Positions 49,606 to 60,259 of a stretch of DNA of 64,000 nt are shown here, in pieces. The stretch covers positions 30,674,186 through 30,738,185 of the forward strand of contig OZ034968.1 of the NCBI GenBank assembly GCA_964030785.1, given 5' to 3'. The position numbers and the translations under genes were made by a program. Origin of the DNA: Siderastrea siderea (Eukaryota > Cnidaria > Anthozoa > Scleractinia > Rhizangiidae). The notes beneath the pieces were generated by a model, which was not told the DNA's origin, did no database searches, and worked only from the letters and a program-made list of their open reading frames with translations. Position 1 is the first letter of the stretch. Every line of letters starts with the position of its first letter.

Positions 49606-50440
49606 CAAATTCTCCTTACTTATTCCTCTTTCACTGAGTATTAATTGAGAGAAATTGTTAAAACATCGATACAATTCATCTTTAGTGATGACTCTTGACT
49701 TGTATGTGTCATAATGCACTGATACGATGAGGAGAAAATTGATGATGATCACTATATGGTCTTAAAGGGTTTTAAAAAAGGGCTGAATCTGAAGAAAAGC
49801 TTTTCAGGTGAATTAGACCCTTAACCAGGCCTGATTATCAAGCGATTCTATACGTCTAAGCTTCGACAAATATAAGATATCCGTAAGCAATGCTCTTTCA
49901 AACCTCTCGATTCTCCCGAATCACGCAATCATTTTAAATTTTGTCTGTTTGACCGAGTTCGAGTAGCTTTTTGCGTCTTTTTCTCCGTCATTTTGAGTCA
50001 ACTAACTATTACTTAGATATTTTCGTCTTCTACAGTGTAAGCTAGCGGGATCACTTCAACGGCTACGCGAAGGCCACCTTTTTTCTTCTTTACGTACATT
50101 TTGAAAATTCTGACAGATTCATGCAAGTTCGCACTACAAACCTAATGATGGCATCTTTGATTGAACGAAACTCAAGGAGATAATAAAGAAAAACGTCGAA
50201 ATCATTAGGAAAACATAGCATCTAACTTTAACTTCCCCTTAAAACAAATGAGAGCCGCTCTCAAACATCATCTTGGTTTATGCTTAGGCCGAATAGATCA
50301 ATACATGCAGATGCTGAGTTTACCACTTTGAAGTTATCTAACGTGCACTGCTTCAGTAAATTAAAACTGTAAATTAAAATTTGCTGGCTTTTCAAATTCT
50401 GCTCGCTTCTAATATGAAACCACCCTAGGTATTCTTAGGC

Positions 50441-51105
50441 CTAGTTCAAACGTCGAACTTCTCATGTGTGGAACCTAATTGCTATTTGGGTCGACCTAAA
50501 TAATTAAGTTCGACAGTTGATTCAGACGTCGTCCTTAACCAGTCGAACCTAATTCTGCAAAACAGTAAACAATCATCAACTGCGCTATATAGGGTCTATA
50601 TAGGGTCTAAAACAATCTTTTATTGTAACTGAATAGTAGTACAGATATTAGTTCGCACCGTTCGTCAAATTTGGATCAGAATACGGTTTCTATCGTTTCT
50701 ATTTATATTCTGTTATTTTCAGAATAGCTATCCATTAAGAAAACAAGCGAAACCAATTCGATGTTCATGCAATCCGTTATAAAGTAATGATTCTTGTCTA
50801 CAGAGCGTTAACAGTTTGCGCGGCCCAGCTCTCTTTTTAATCAGATACAAGAGCGTTCAATGCATGACGGGTCGCGATTTAATGGATGACTAGTCACGCT
50901 AATCGGTTTTAGGCCAATCACTGACGCTGTTATATTCAGGTTTGGTACATGATACATTTATAGGTTGGGTACATGAACGGATCGATGTTTGAATCAGAGT
51001 CGCTCCATAGTCGAACTTCCCATGTAGCCATGTCGAACTTAATTTCTTGGGTCGACCTAAATCGCGTGTCTCGAACTTAATCGATTCAAACGTCGATCTC
51101 CCTCT
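50441..51105. mobile_element. Insertion present only in unit 1
   Basis: Unit 2 runs directly from ACCACCCTAGGTACTCTTA into the sequence that unit 1 resumes at about 51105, so the 665 bases between are inserted. It is built from TTCAAACGTCGA, GTCGAACTT and GGGTCGACC words near both ends and has no transposase. It looks like a MITE, probably Harbinger-like, but one terminus is rearranged. Confidence 0.5.
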
Positions 51106-51344
51106 CCTTCCTGTGAACCCAAGAATGAGGGGTATACTTTGTGGATTATATTTTCCGACGTACGTTGAAGATGAAAGTCAGTTAGCGCACTTTTTACTGA
51201 TTTTTCGTCTTTTTATCCCGAACTGTATAGGCAAAGAATGCACAGGCATGCTGACAAGAAAACACTAACACATGAAGTGTAAACTACGAGTAATTAAGAA
51301 GGAAAATAGAGTCGAGTATTGCAGCAACGAGCATTTGGAACATT

Positions 51345-51692
51345 TGTACCCTTTCTGTGCCACTCCTGAATTTTCTGAGTGCAGGTAAGAGCAAGATATT
51401 TAACTCCATGGCTGGTGTAATGTTCCAAATATATCAACAGGCAAATTACAAGCCAACATAGCCCTGACAGCCCTACTGGACAATCACAGTACCCCTTGAC
51501 TGGTATACCTTCTCTGAAAAGGACAACAGCTGGTCTTGGAATTCCACTGTTTGTTGTTGATGTGAAACTTTTTAATATATGTGCTTTCACAAGCAGATTA
51601 TTATCATCTTTACAGACTTTTAGAGTTTTTACTTTTCCGCTGTCGAACATGCGCATACGTTCTATCACGCATATTGTATCAAGAAATAACAT
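51345..51692 (-). pseudogene. Degenerate SWIM-type zinc-finger fragment
   Basis: The minus-strand frame reads GYCDCPVGLSGLCW, followed by a hydrophobic stretch, YLEHY and QEWHRKG. SWIM fingers have C-x-C-x(n)-C-x-H; here the CxC and third Cys are visible but the His is replaced by Leu. This form, with EHY and a downstream WH, occurs in transposon-related or YqaJ-type nuclease proteins of cnidarians. No flanking exons are seen. It sits at the junction between the two duplication units. Confidence 0.4.
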
Positions 51693-52631
51693 TTTTGGCT
51701 TTTTGGCAAGAAAGTGTCTTACCCGTCCGAAAAATCATGTATTGACAAACGTCACAACCATTCAACTATTACAATAACTTTGTTTATTATGTCAATTAAC
51801 TTTATTTAGGCACAGGACAATTTAAGTACCGGCTGAGAGAACTTTTAAAAGATAACTAATTTTATCTGAGCAACACGAAAACGAAAGAAAATGGTTGGCG
51901 TGCATTTTTAATAATATTTTCTCTCAGTGTTTTGGAAGAAAAACAGGATGCTTTGACAGACCGATCCTCCACAATTTTACATGTACAGTTTCTAGTTGTT
52001 CCAGAAAAAACTGAAGAGGTTTGTGTCGAAGTCTAATATGACCTACAGCTTGACTGATTTTAACTGAATTAAGAAACCATCACAATGCATGCTCTACAGA
52101 AAATTGCGAACACATTTAAAATATTACAACATCGTTAATTGACTCAATGTTTCAATGTAGCAGTGAGGGGATAGTAAAAACAAGATTCATCGGGGAATAC
52201 GAGGGCATATGTTACCGAGAATCTGAAGCCCATCGACTATTCTCGCATTCGTGCCTACCCTAACATTTTTACATGACCTCCAGACCCTAAAACGCAAGAA
52301 CTGTTAAAAATGTTTAAATCCATGCAAAACCAAAATCTGTTGTTGATTCCCCAAAACGTCCTTATTCCTTAGAAAGCGCTTCGTACATTAACTGAGGTAG
52401 GAAAGTGACGAATTCCGTCACGCCTCTTCGGATTACCCAATCGAGCTTTAACGCACGAAATACCCAAATTCTTTTCGGAAATGGCTCTGTGGAGTCCGAT
52501 TTTACGAAGATCTCCGATTGCATAAATTAAAGGAACGATGGATGTGCCGTATTAGCAGCAAAGTTTGTCAGAAAGACGAGAAGAAACTTCAAGAGCTGAA
52601 AAGGAGAAAAGGAGCAGCTAAAAATTGAGCA

Positions 52632-53920
52632 ATGAATAAGGTAGAGTTTTTTAATTAAGACAGTCATCTTAGATTAGTTTTATCGGTTTTGACAACCCGA
52701 TGCTACAAACAATAGCCAAGAGCTCTTGTTTCAAATAGTGTCAATAGGTGTTATGTTTAGCGTTTTAGCATATTTGTTTTCTGATAAACAAAGAATTCAC
52801 TTGTGCTGACACTGCCATCTAGCATACAGGGTCTGGAATGGTATTCTCGGGATCCGGGATTTGACCAAAATATGGTGCGGGTCTCGGGAAAACGAAAAAT
52901 ATCTTGACGAGATTCGGGATTTGACTGCTACCAGGGAAGCGGGATTGACCAAAATTTGGGCACGGGATGCGGGATTTTGTTGCCTGTCTGTCGGGTATTC
53001 GGGGAATCGTCACGACCTCCCCCAAAAAAACGTTATAGCGGCAAAAGCGAATCAACCAGGTGAGCGCAAAATGTCAATCGAAAGGGCCAATCTACATCTT
53101 AAACGTTTGTTAGCTTTTGCAGAAATTAGTCTTTTTTAATGTGTTTTTAAGAAAAAGAGAAACGAAATTCGGGATAGCGATGAAAAAGTGCGGGATGCGG
53201 GATTCTCGTGAAAAAGGAGCAGGAATGCGGGATCAGGACCCCTTCCAGACCCTGAGCATATTGCGATAAGGCAAAAAGATCACTAGACGAAAATGATTTT
53301 CTAGCCCCGACTTCGCTCAACAACAGATCTGTTTGAATAGTTAGATAATGGATGGCGATTGCCTGGCATTTTAACTGTGACAGCGTATTCATTTCAAAAT
53401 TTGACGTTCTTGTAACATGGAACCATTTTCTCAGTTGAGTTTATGAAGAAGTGTTTTGTTCCATAAATTGATCGAGGTGAAATTTTCTTACATTTATCCA
53501 TCTGTTTAAAATGTTTCTTATTTCCTACAAAATTTACAAAACAACATATAGTTTCAAGTTGTATGCAGCAACAACCCATGCAATGCTAAGTAGATATACT
53601 GCACATACTAAGAGAGCCCGTTGTGAAAAATGTTTTCCAACTTTGTTTTATTTCAGATTCAGTTACTAACGGCCGTCACTATGGTTTTGTGCCTCACTCT
53701 GATGTTCAGCATCAACAATGACGTCGACGCATACGTCATCAGAGGTATCTTCAACTGGTGGTTTGAAGCCTGTGAGAAAACAAAACGGGACTGCTTGGTA
53801 TTTTGCTACATGAAAAGTGCAAGGTTCTGTGCAAGGAGATGCGAAGGGATGTTCTACTACTGTGCTGCAGATTGTTCGCCATATTTAATAAGACGAACAC
53901 TGGAGACTTATGTCCAATAA
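52632..53920 (+). CDS. Four-CX3C peptide relative (unit 2, plus strand; first Cys lost)
   Basis: Same structure as its unit 1 partner: exon 1 (52632-52640) encodes Met-Asn-Lys and ends AAG/GTAGAG; exon 2 (53657-53920) follows TTTCAG in phase 0. The signal sequence is nearly identical. The first family cysteine is replaced: unit 1 has KCFEAC, this copy has NWWFEAC, a Cys-to-Trp change plus one extra Trp codon. That leaves seven cysteines, so at least one disulfide must be lost. A 4-base insertion after CSPY removes the stop and adds ten residues, giving 90 aa. Its intron has gained a 428-bp transposon, and its TATA box is degraded. Taken together it looks like a decaying copy, though the frame is open. 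AATAAA lies at 54368. Confidence 0.65.
52827..53254. mobile_element. 428-bp MITE in the intron of the unit 2 plus-strand gene
   Basis: CAGGGTCTGGAATGG at the left and CCCCTTCCAGACCCTG at the right are inverted ends. AGCATA flanks both sides (52821-52826, 53255-53260) as a 6-bp target duplication. The interior repeats GCGGGAT and TCGGGAT. Unit 1 keeps the empty site. Confidence 0.75.
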
Positions 53921-54505
53921 CACTTGTTTTGAACGTTCAATGACAACCGCATTCATGGTATTCTCCGCGGCAGAGATGACGGTTCGCCTTTGGAGAATGA
54001 AACACTTAGTACATGTTTTCTACGTAAGATATTAGGAGACGTCAAATATCGTATCTGAGAGGAAAACCTTCGATGTAAATATTCGTTTTTGGGTAATAAC
54101 ATTTGTATTAACAGTGTAATTTGCTAGCGGATAGAGATGTGGGGTAAAGTGTTTCTTGAGCTTATTATATGCTGTGAAGTTGAAGTGAAATTTCTATGCA
54201 TTGTTTATATAAATGAAAATAGGATTGTTATAACCTTTGATTTCAAACATGATACACACGTTACAGTGACGTCAAAACCAGTGCCATATTTATCTAATGC
54301 TGTCCGTGCATTAATTTGTTGTATGATTATCGCGTGTAAATAATTATTATTTATTCCAGTTCGAGAAAATAAACATTTATTCACCGTGCCTTTTTGACCA
54401 TGTTCAAGTTTTAAGTTATCGACAGAGAATTGTTGACATGCTTCAGGGATTCACATTACCGACTTCATTTTACACGTAAATGTGAAATATGACAGAAATT
54501 CATCT

Positions 54506-55110
54506 GCCAAAACTTCTGTTTTCTTACTTGACCTTTTCGCAATTATTTGGCACTATTTTCAGCTTCGCAAGACTGGCCCAAAGTTGAGGTAATCAATCTG
54601 GTTTTCTTTTTCATTACCTGGGCAAGAAGGATTGGTCCTTTGATTTAGCCGCTCTTCCTTAAGGGCAGACAGAACTCATTTGATTAATGTGTTGTGAAGT
54701 ACGGTTTATGACTCTCAAAATTCATCTTTGTTTTTCTATGAGCAAAGGACGTGGGAGACATCCGCTTGCAGGCTACCCGTTTGAGACTACAAGAAGATGC
54801 ATTGCCAAAAATTAAGTTTTCTCACTTGACCTTTTCGGAATTATTTGGCACTATTTTTAGCTTCTCAAGACTGGCCCAAATTTGAAGTAATCAATCTGGT
54901 TTTCTTTTTCATTACCTGGGCAAGAAAGATTGATCCTTTTGGTTTAGCCGATCTCGCTTAAGGGTACACAGAACTCAAATTTAATTTAACTTGTAATTTA
55001 ATTTGCCGGCAAGTACTGTTTATATAAACTCTCAAAATTCAGAGCAAAGGAAACAGGAGACGTCTGAGCGCAAGCTACCCGTTTGAGACTACAAAAAGAT
55101 GTATTGTATT
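54506..55110. repeat. Internal direct duplication of about 300 bp in the unit 2 3' flank
   Basis: The stretch with CTTGACCTTTTCG, TTATTTGGCACTATTTT and TTCATTACCTGGGCAAGAA occurs once near 54530 and again near 54827; unit 1 has one copy. It ends at GCTACCCGTTTGAGACTACAA in both. Confidence 0.65.
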
Positions 55111-55306
55111 CACCATGTAAGACTAGGAACTGAAAAGCCTGTGGTATGTCCCCATCCCAAAGAGGAATAACTCCTCCTGGAATTACCAGACAGCAAAAAT
55201 AGCGTGACATAAGCTCCTTTGAACAGAGCCGAATCAAAAGTGAACAGCTGAGACGGTGCCGGAGGAAGTAGATATGCAGGATCAGTAAAATTGTTTGAGT
55301 GTTTAA

Positions 55307-56789
55307 GAGGCTCTGACTGTAAATATCGAGAATACCGGTGGACAAGCTCAAAAAATCGAAAATCCTGATAACTTGCCAGAAGAACACTTTTGGGGAGCTA
55401 TCTTCGAAAATATTACTTAAACCTTCTGGAATTCTATTGTATTCGAGAAATTCGGAAAAAACGGTTTCGCTTAATTAATTATGCAAAAATCAGGCTTAAA
55501 ATTAAACAAATTGAATGCGCTTGTTTGTAAACAACTTGCAATGCCAGAAAACAATTTTAATTTTAGATGATAGCAATACTATTGTTCTTTCTATCAATGG
55601 GAATTGCATGGAGTTTTGCTTTATTTTTATGGTTTGGTGGTTCTTTGAAACAAAGCCACTTTGCGCACTTCGGTAAAAGGCAAAAATTGGTCAACTTTAG
55701 AGGCTTAAAACGGGTCTTGGTATGTCTAATATCGAATTGAAATAAACACTGTGATAAGGTTTGGCCCTACTTCTATTATAATATGAAATGAAAAATCTGG
55801 GCAATTCAGGCTCGCGCTGACAAAAACAAAAATTCGCGAACCAGGGTTGCCAAAATTTGCATAATTTGGATAATAAAAAAAAACTGTAACGGAAGGACTA
55901 CTTGAAATATGACAAATCGTTTACCGTAACTATTTTCGGATGGTCTTTCTACTAGATGATGCATTCGCTGATATCTTCATTTATCTTTCTGAAGAACTAC
56001 GAACCAATTTGGAAAATTGTTGGTGAAACTAGAGTGCAGTGGGTTATCATATTTTTTCAGATGTCTATACTCTGCAGCACCAATGGCCTTTCTTTGTTAT
56101 TTCCAGTTTTTTTGGGGGGGGAAATACTAATGTTCTCGAAAATCCAAACGGTTTCTTTTAAAAATCACTAAAGTTGACGTACGCGTATAAATTGAGAGCT
56201 CAGCCTGGCTGCGTAAAGTAAGGAACACAATAGTATCACGCAAAATACTCCAGTCACGCAACCGATCACTGCACGTTCATGCAAACGTGAAATATTCTTC
56301 AATGAAAATCTTTTCCTCCAAAACTGCGAAAGAGTTCTCAGCGATCTTGCAAAGTAAAACCAAACAAACTGTGTATTGATATCTCTTAGATATACAGCCG
56401 CATTAAGAACTCATAAGTATCGATCCCGCTGCCAGGACGTCCGTGGTTTGCGAGAACCACCAAACCATATAAACAAAGCAAAACTCCATGCAATTCCCAT
56501 TGATAGAAAGTAGAAGAGTATTGCTATCATTTAAAATTAAAATTGTTTTCTGGCTTTGCAAATTGTTTAAAAGCAAACGTTTTCAATTTGTTTAATTTTA
56601 AGCCTGATTATTGCGTAACAATTTAAGCAAAACTGTTTTTTTCCGAATTTCCCGAAAACAATAGAATTCCAGAAGGTTTAACTAATATTTTCGAAGATAG
56701 CGCCCCAAAAGTGTTCTTCTGGCAAGTTATCAGGATTTTCGATTTTCTGAGCTTGTCCGCCGATTCTCGATATTTACAGTCAGAGCCTC
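55307..56789. mobile_element. DNA transposon with about 345-bp inverted termini and TTAA flanks
   Basis: The first about 345 bases (GAGGCTCTGACTGTAAATAT...) are repeated in reverse complement at the right end, closing ...GACTGTAAATATCGAG mirrored as CTCGATATTTACAGTC AGAGCCTC. TTAA flanks at 55303-55306 and 56790-56793. TTAA duplication is typical of piggyBac and Kolobok elements; the GAGG terminus fits neither well. The centre has no transposase, so it is non-autonomous. It is absent from unit 1. Confidence 0.7.
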
Positions 56790-56800
56790 TTAAAAGGTTA

Positions 56801-57226
56801 CCGTATTTACTCGAAAGAGCGCCGCCCTCGAATAAGCGCCGTCATCGAATAAGCACCGCATTTAAGAGCAAAAATGTTAATAAGCGCCGCCCCCGAATAA
56901 GCGCCGCATCCTACCAACAAGGTGGCACTTTGAATATATATTTTTGACATGGCTAATGTCGAAATGGTAATACGGCTAATATTGTTGTTGCTGTTATTGT
57001 TCTTTATTTGGATGTGGAAAGGGCTATAGACCTTTTATTGCCCCTTCGTATGCTATTGTTATGAACAAAACAAAGACTAAGAAAGATTACATCTGCCTAT
57101 GATATTCGCAGGTAGGGAGTTTTAAATTAGCGCAGCCCCCGGATAAGGGCCGCCCTCAAATAAGCGCCGCACCGGCAAGTCGAAAAAATTTAGTAAGCGC
57201 CGCGGCGCTCTTTCGAGTAAATACGG
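56801..57226. mobile_element. 426-bp MITE with TA duplication and AATAAGCGCCGC repeats
   Basis: CCGTATTTACTCGAAAGAGC at the left mirrors GCTCTTTCGAGTAAATACGG at the right, flanked by TA. The interior repeats CGAATAAGCGCCGC five or more times. It sits 11 bases from the element ending at 56789. Absent from unit 1. Confidence 0.75.
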
Positions 57227-57891
57227 TATTTGGGCTAGAATGGAATACGTTTGTGGTTCATGCCTTTGTTCGTTTGGTTGTTCGTGGTTTTTTTTAGGGC
57301 TGATGGTACCTTGCTCCTTGAAGAATGACTATTCTACCGCTAACGTATCATTTTTTATTGAATACTCAGTATAGAGACTGTAAATTGCCGTTTTTACCCA
57401 AGGTCAGGGCCCTCTCCTTTGAAGACAACTTAATGCGGCTACGCGGTTTTTTATTAAAATGGAAATGTTTTTAAACGTTTTATTGTTTAAAATTGTAGCT
57501 TGAAACTAACTGATAATGAGATACGCCTCAACTCGAGCCCAGTAAAAAATGTTTATTTACATCACGTAATGAAAGCAACAACAAACTGTAGGCAAAAACT
57601 GCAAGCATTTCTTAATTTATAAAACATGTTTCGACACAGTCAAAAGTCATTACTGGAGGTCACATTTGAATGTCGAAACATGTTTTATAAACTGAGAAAT
57701 GTCGCTTACATCTAACAGTTTTCAAAGTAATAGTAAACGCTACCGATATTTTGCGAATGTAAACTTGATTAAATGAAACAGAGAACATGTTAGTAGCTGA
57801 TGAAGCATCAGCAGCGAATGTTCTTATATAGCAGTATTTCTCTTACACAAAAGCTGTGTAGTATATGATGAACAAGTTGTCCAAAGCTTGT

Positions 57892-58116
57892 CTAGTTCGG
57901 GGGACAATTCATGAGACAGTCTGAAAATGGACTCGTACAAAGCTCCTCGCATTGCTGACTTACTGGTAACGAGCATGAGTAGTGGCAATCGTCGTATTTG
58001 AGGAGGCATTTTCCAAAACAGACATTGAGGTCTCCATTGGTTCCGAGAACTGAACTGTTGGCTTGGTTTGTCAGTACCACAAGGCACAGAATGAAGGCAG
58101 CCACACTAAAATTCAT
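57892..58116 (-). CDS. Secreted 74-aa four-CX3C cysteine-rich peptide (unit 2, minus strand; intact)
   Basis: ATG follows directly after a splice acceptor (TTCTTCTATTAG on the minus strand), as in its unit 1 partner, with a non-coding first exon probably ending at CAAG/GTGAAG. The signal peptide is MNFSVAAFILCLVVLTNQAN. Eight cysteines at residues 33, 37, 44, 48, 56, 60, 67 and 71 give spacing x3, x6, x3, x7, x3, x6, x3, identical to the plus-strand peptide at 47 kb although other residues differ widely. It ends Cys-Pro-Pro-Asn, parallel to Cys-Pro-Pro-Tyr there. The two strands therefore carry two old branches of one family. Predicted to be exported and folded as two disulfide-tied helical hairpins. 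Function unknown. TATATAAG at 58431 on the minus strand is a likely TATA box; TTTATT at 57552 gives the poly(A) signal. Confidence 0.75.
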   Translation of the reverse strand: MNFSVAAFILCLVVLTNQANSSVLGTNGDLNVCFGKCLLKYDDCHYSCSLPVSQQCEELCTSPFSDCLMNCPPN

Positions 58117-58300
58117 CTAATAGAAGAAAGTAAAAAGCATTCTGTAAGTGAAAAACATTCTGTAATACTTGCTTGGTTGTGAAGCCCGACAACTCATTGT
58201 CGCATGTGTTTGTCCATTTTTGTTGTTGTTGTTGTTGTCGTCGTCGTTTGATTTGTTTGTTTGTTTTTCTGCTTTTTTGTTTGTTTTGCTTCACCTTGGT

Positions 58301-58318
58301 CCCCCCCCCCCCCCCCCC
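58301..58318. repeat. Poly-C run of 18
   Basis: C18 beside the proposed first-exon donor of the unit 2 minus-strand gene; unit 1 has only CCCGCCCCCTTG here. Confidence 0.85.
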
Positions 58319-58939
58319 AGTTCTCCTTCTTAAATAAAAGAGCCTCGTACTACAAAACTGTCATGGCATTTCAGGCATTTTCGGATTGTTTGAAACCTCA
58401 GAGATAATTAAGCCTTTAGCTCCAGCATCCTTATATAAATTCTCCGTATTTGTTCCCCTTTCATTTCATTAAGTATTAATTGAGGGAAATGTTTAAACAT
58501 TGATACAATTCATGATGACTCATGACCTGTATGTGTTATAATAATGCACTGATATGATGAGAAGAAATTTGATGATGATCACTATAGGAGGAAGAGCAAA
58601 GCCGGAGAGCGAACCTTTCAGGAGAATTAGAACCTTAACCAAGCCTGATTAGCAAGCAATTCTATACCTCCAAGCCTCAATAAAAATAAGATATCATAAG
58701 CAATGCTCTCTTGAAACCTTTCTAGTTTAATTGCTAAAGCATTTGATTTTTCTCGAATCACGCAATCATTTTCAATTGTGTCTAAGTTTGACCGAGTTCG
58801 AGTAGCTTTTTGCTTTGTTTTGTTTCTTGTTCTTTTCGTTTTTTTCTCCATCATATTGAGTCAAATATTATTTAGATATAATCAGCTTGTACAGTGTAAC
58901 CTAACAAGGATCACGTCAACGGCTATGTGAAGGCCGTAA

Positions 58940-59375
58940 ACTGTCGTTAAATCTAAAAAGAAATGAAGCATATTTAGTTCTATACTTTCCTTCCGAATTC
59001 ACTTTTTAAAACAGCTGTAAATCCGCAGGATCGATTAAATCTTTTCCTTCCCTCACAGCGTTCAGTAGGCCAGTCTTAGGTCAAACGCTTACCCTCTACA
59101 TGTATTATGTGTACAAATATACCGTTGTGTTTAAGGGGGGATTACAGTTAATTTTTTCACTACATAGGATATAATTTAAGAAAGAAATGAAAAAAAGATT
59201 TTAAAAAATATATATTTTTGTACACACCCCCAACAGTTTACCCCTGCGCTAGAGCGCTTGGGGTTGTTTGCGGACTGTTTTGGTGTCCATCTATTGATTA
59301 TTAACTTAAACTTATAATTTCAACTGACCCTTAATTTTTAATATTTCTCAATTTTCCAGAAATTTATCAATACGC
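58940..59375. other. Unit 2-specific insertion, unidentified
   Basis: Unit 1 passes from GGCTACGCGAAGGCC almost directly to TTTTCTTCTTTACGTAC; unit 2 has about 435 bases between the matching words. The insert holds CCCCCAACAG and AAGCGCTCTAG words and a TATATA run but no clear inverted ends. Confidence 0.4.
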
Positions 59376-60259
59376 CACTGTTTTTCTTCTTTACGTACAG
59401 ATTCATGCAAGCTCGCACAAAAAACCTAATGGGGATGGCATTTTTGATTGAATCAGAAACCTCAAAGAGATAAATAACTATAACTGGCCCAACATCTGCT
59501 CTGAAAAATCATCTTGGTTTATGCTTAGGCCGAATAAATCAATTCAAATGCAGATAAGTCAAGTTATGAAGCTCGGAAGCTGTGCTATTTGCTCAGTACC
59601 TTGACTGAAATCTAAATGATATTTCCCGACGAAATCCTGAGACATAAGTCTTTCTGTACGTATCGCGGATTCACATATTGTATATATCCTCCGAAGGAAC
59701 TGAAAAACACCAAGTGAAACTAAGCTTAAGATGACGTGTTTTCTACGAGTGTCTTTAAGCAGAATTGTTTCTATTAATAAAAAGTTAAGTATTTTTCAAC
59801 ATAGTTTACCTTTTTATAACTTTCCATAAAGTTTTCACCCTTTTCTCAGTTGCAATTCCTTTCCTTGGCTCTGAGGTTAGTCCTCGTTGCTGAGTTTATC
59901 ACTTTGAAGTTATCCACCGTGCACTGCGTCAGGTTTATACGATTCGTAATTGTAAACTAAAACTTGTTGGCTTTTTAAATTCTGCTCGCTTCCTCTAAAT
60001 ATCATTTGAAACCACCCTAGGTACTCTTACATCCCACTTCCTGTGAGCCCCGCCCAAGAATGAAGGCCATTTCGAGTATACTTTGTGGATTATAGTTTCC
60101 GACGGTAAATGTATGTTACTTACCGCACTTTTTTACTGAACGTTCGCCTTTTTATCCCGAATTGTATCAGCAAAGATACAAGGCGCACAGACAAGCAAAA
60201 CACTAAGTGTAAGCTACGATTAAGAAGGAAAACAGAGTCGATTATTGCAGCAACGAGCA

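Larger units (their letters stand above)
45300..51333. repeat. Tandem segmental duplication, unit 1
   Basis: It matches 51640-60259 in the same order: left end (CACGCATATTGTATCAA), TATA and first exon, + strand peptide exon, 3' flank, - strand peptide exon, its promoter, and right end (TATTGCAGCAACGAGCA). Identity is high around the genes. Insertions account for the length difference between units. Confidence 0.8.
51640..60259. repeat. Tandem segmental duplication, unit 2
   Basis: Same order and orientation as unit 1. It is longer because of insertions at 52827-53254, 55307-56789, 56801-57226 and about 58940-59375, plus an internal duplication at 54.5-55.1 kb. The right end matches unit 1 up to GCAGCAACGAGCA and then diverges. 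Confidence 0.8.
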
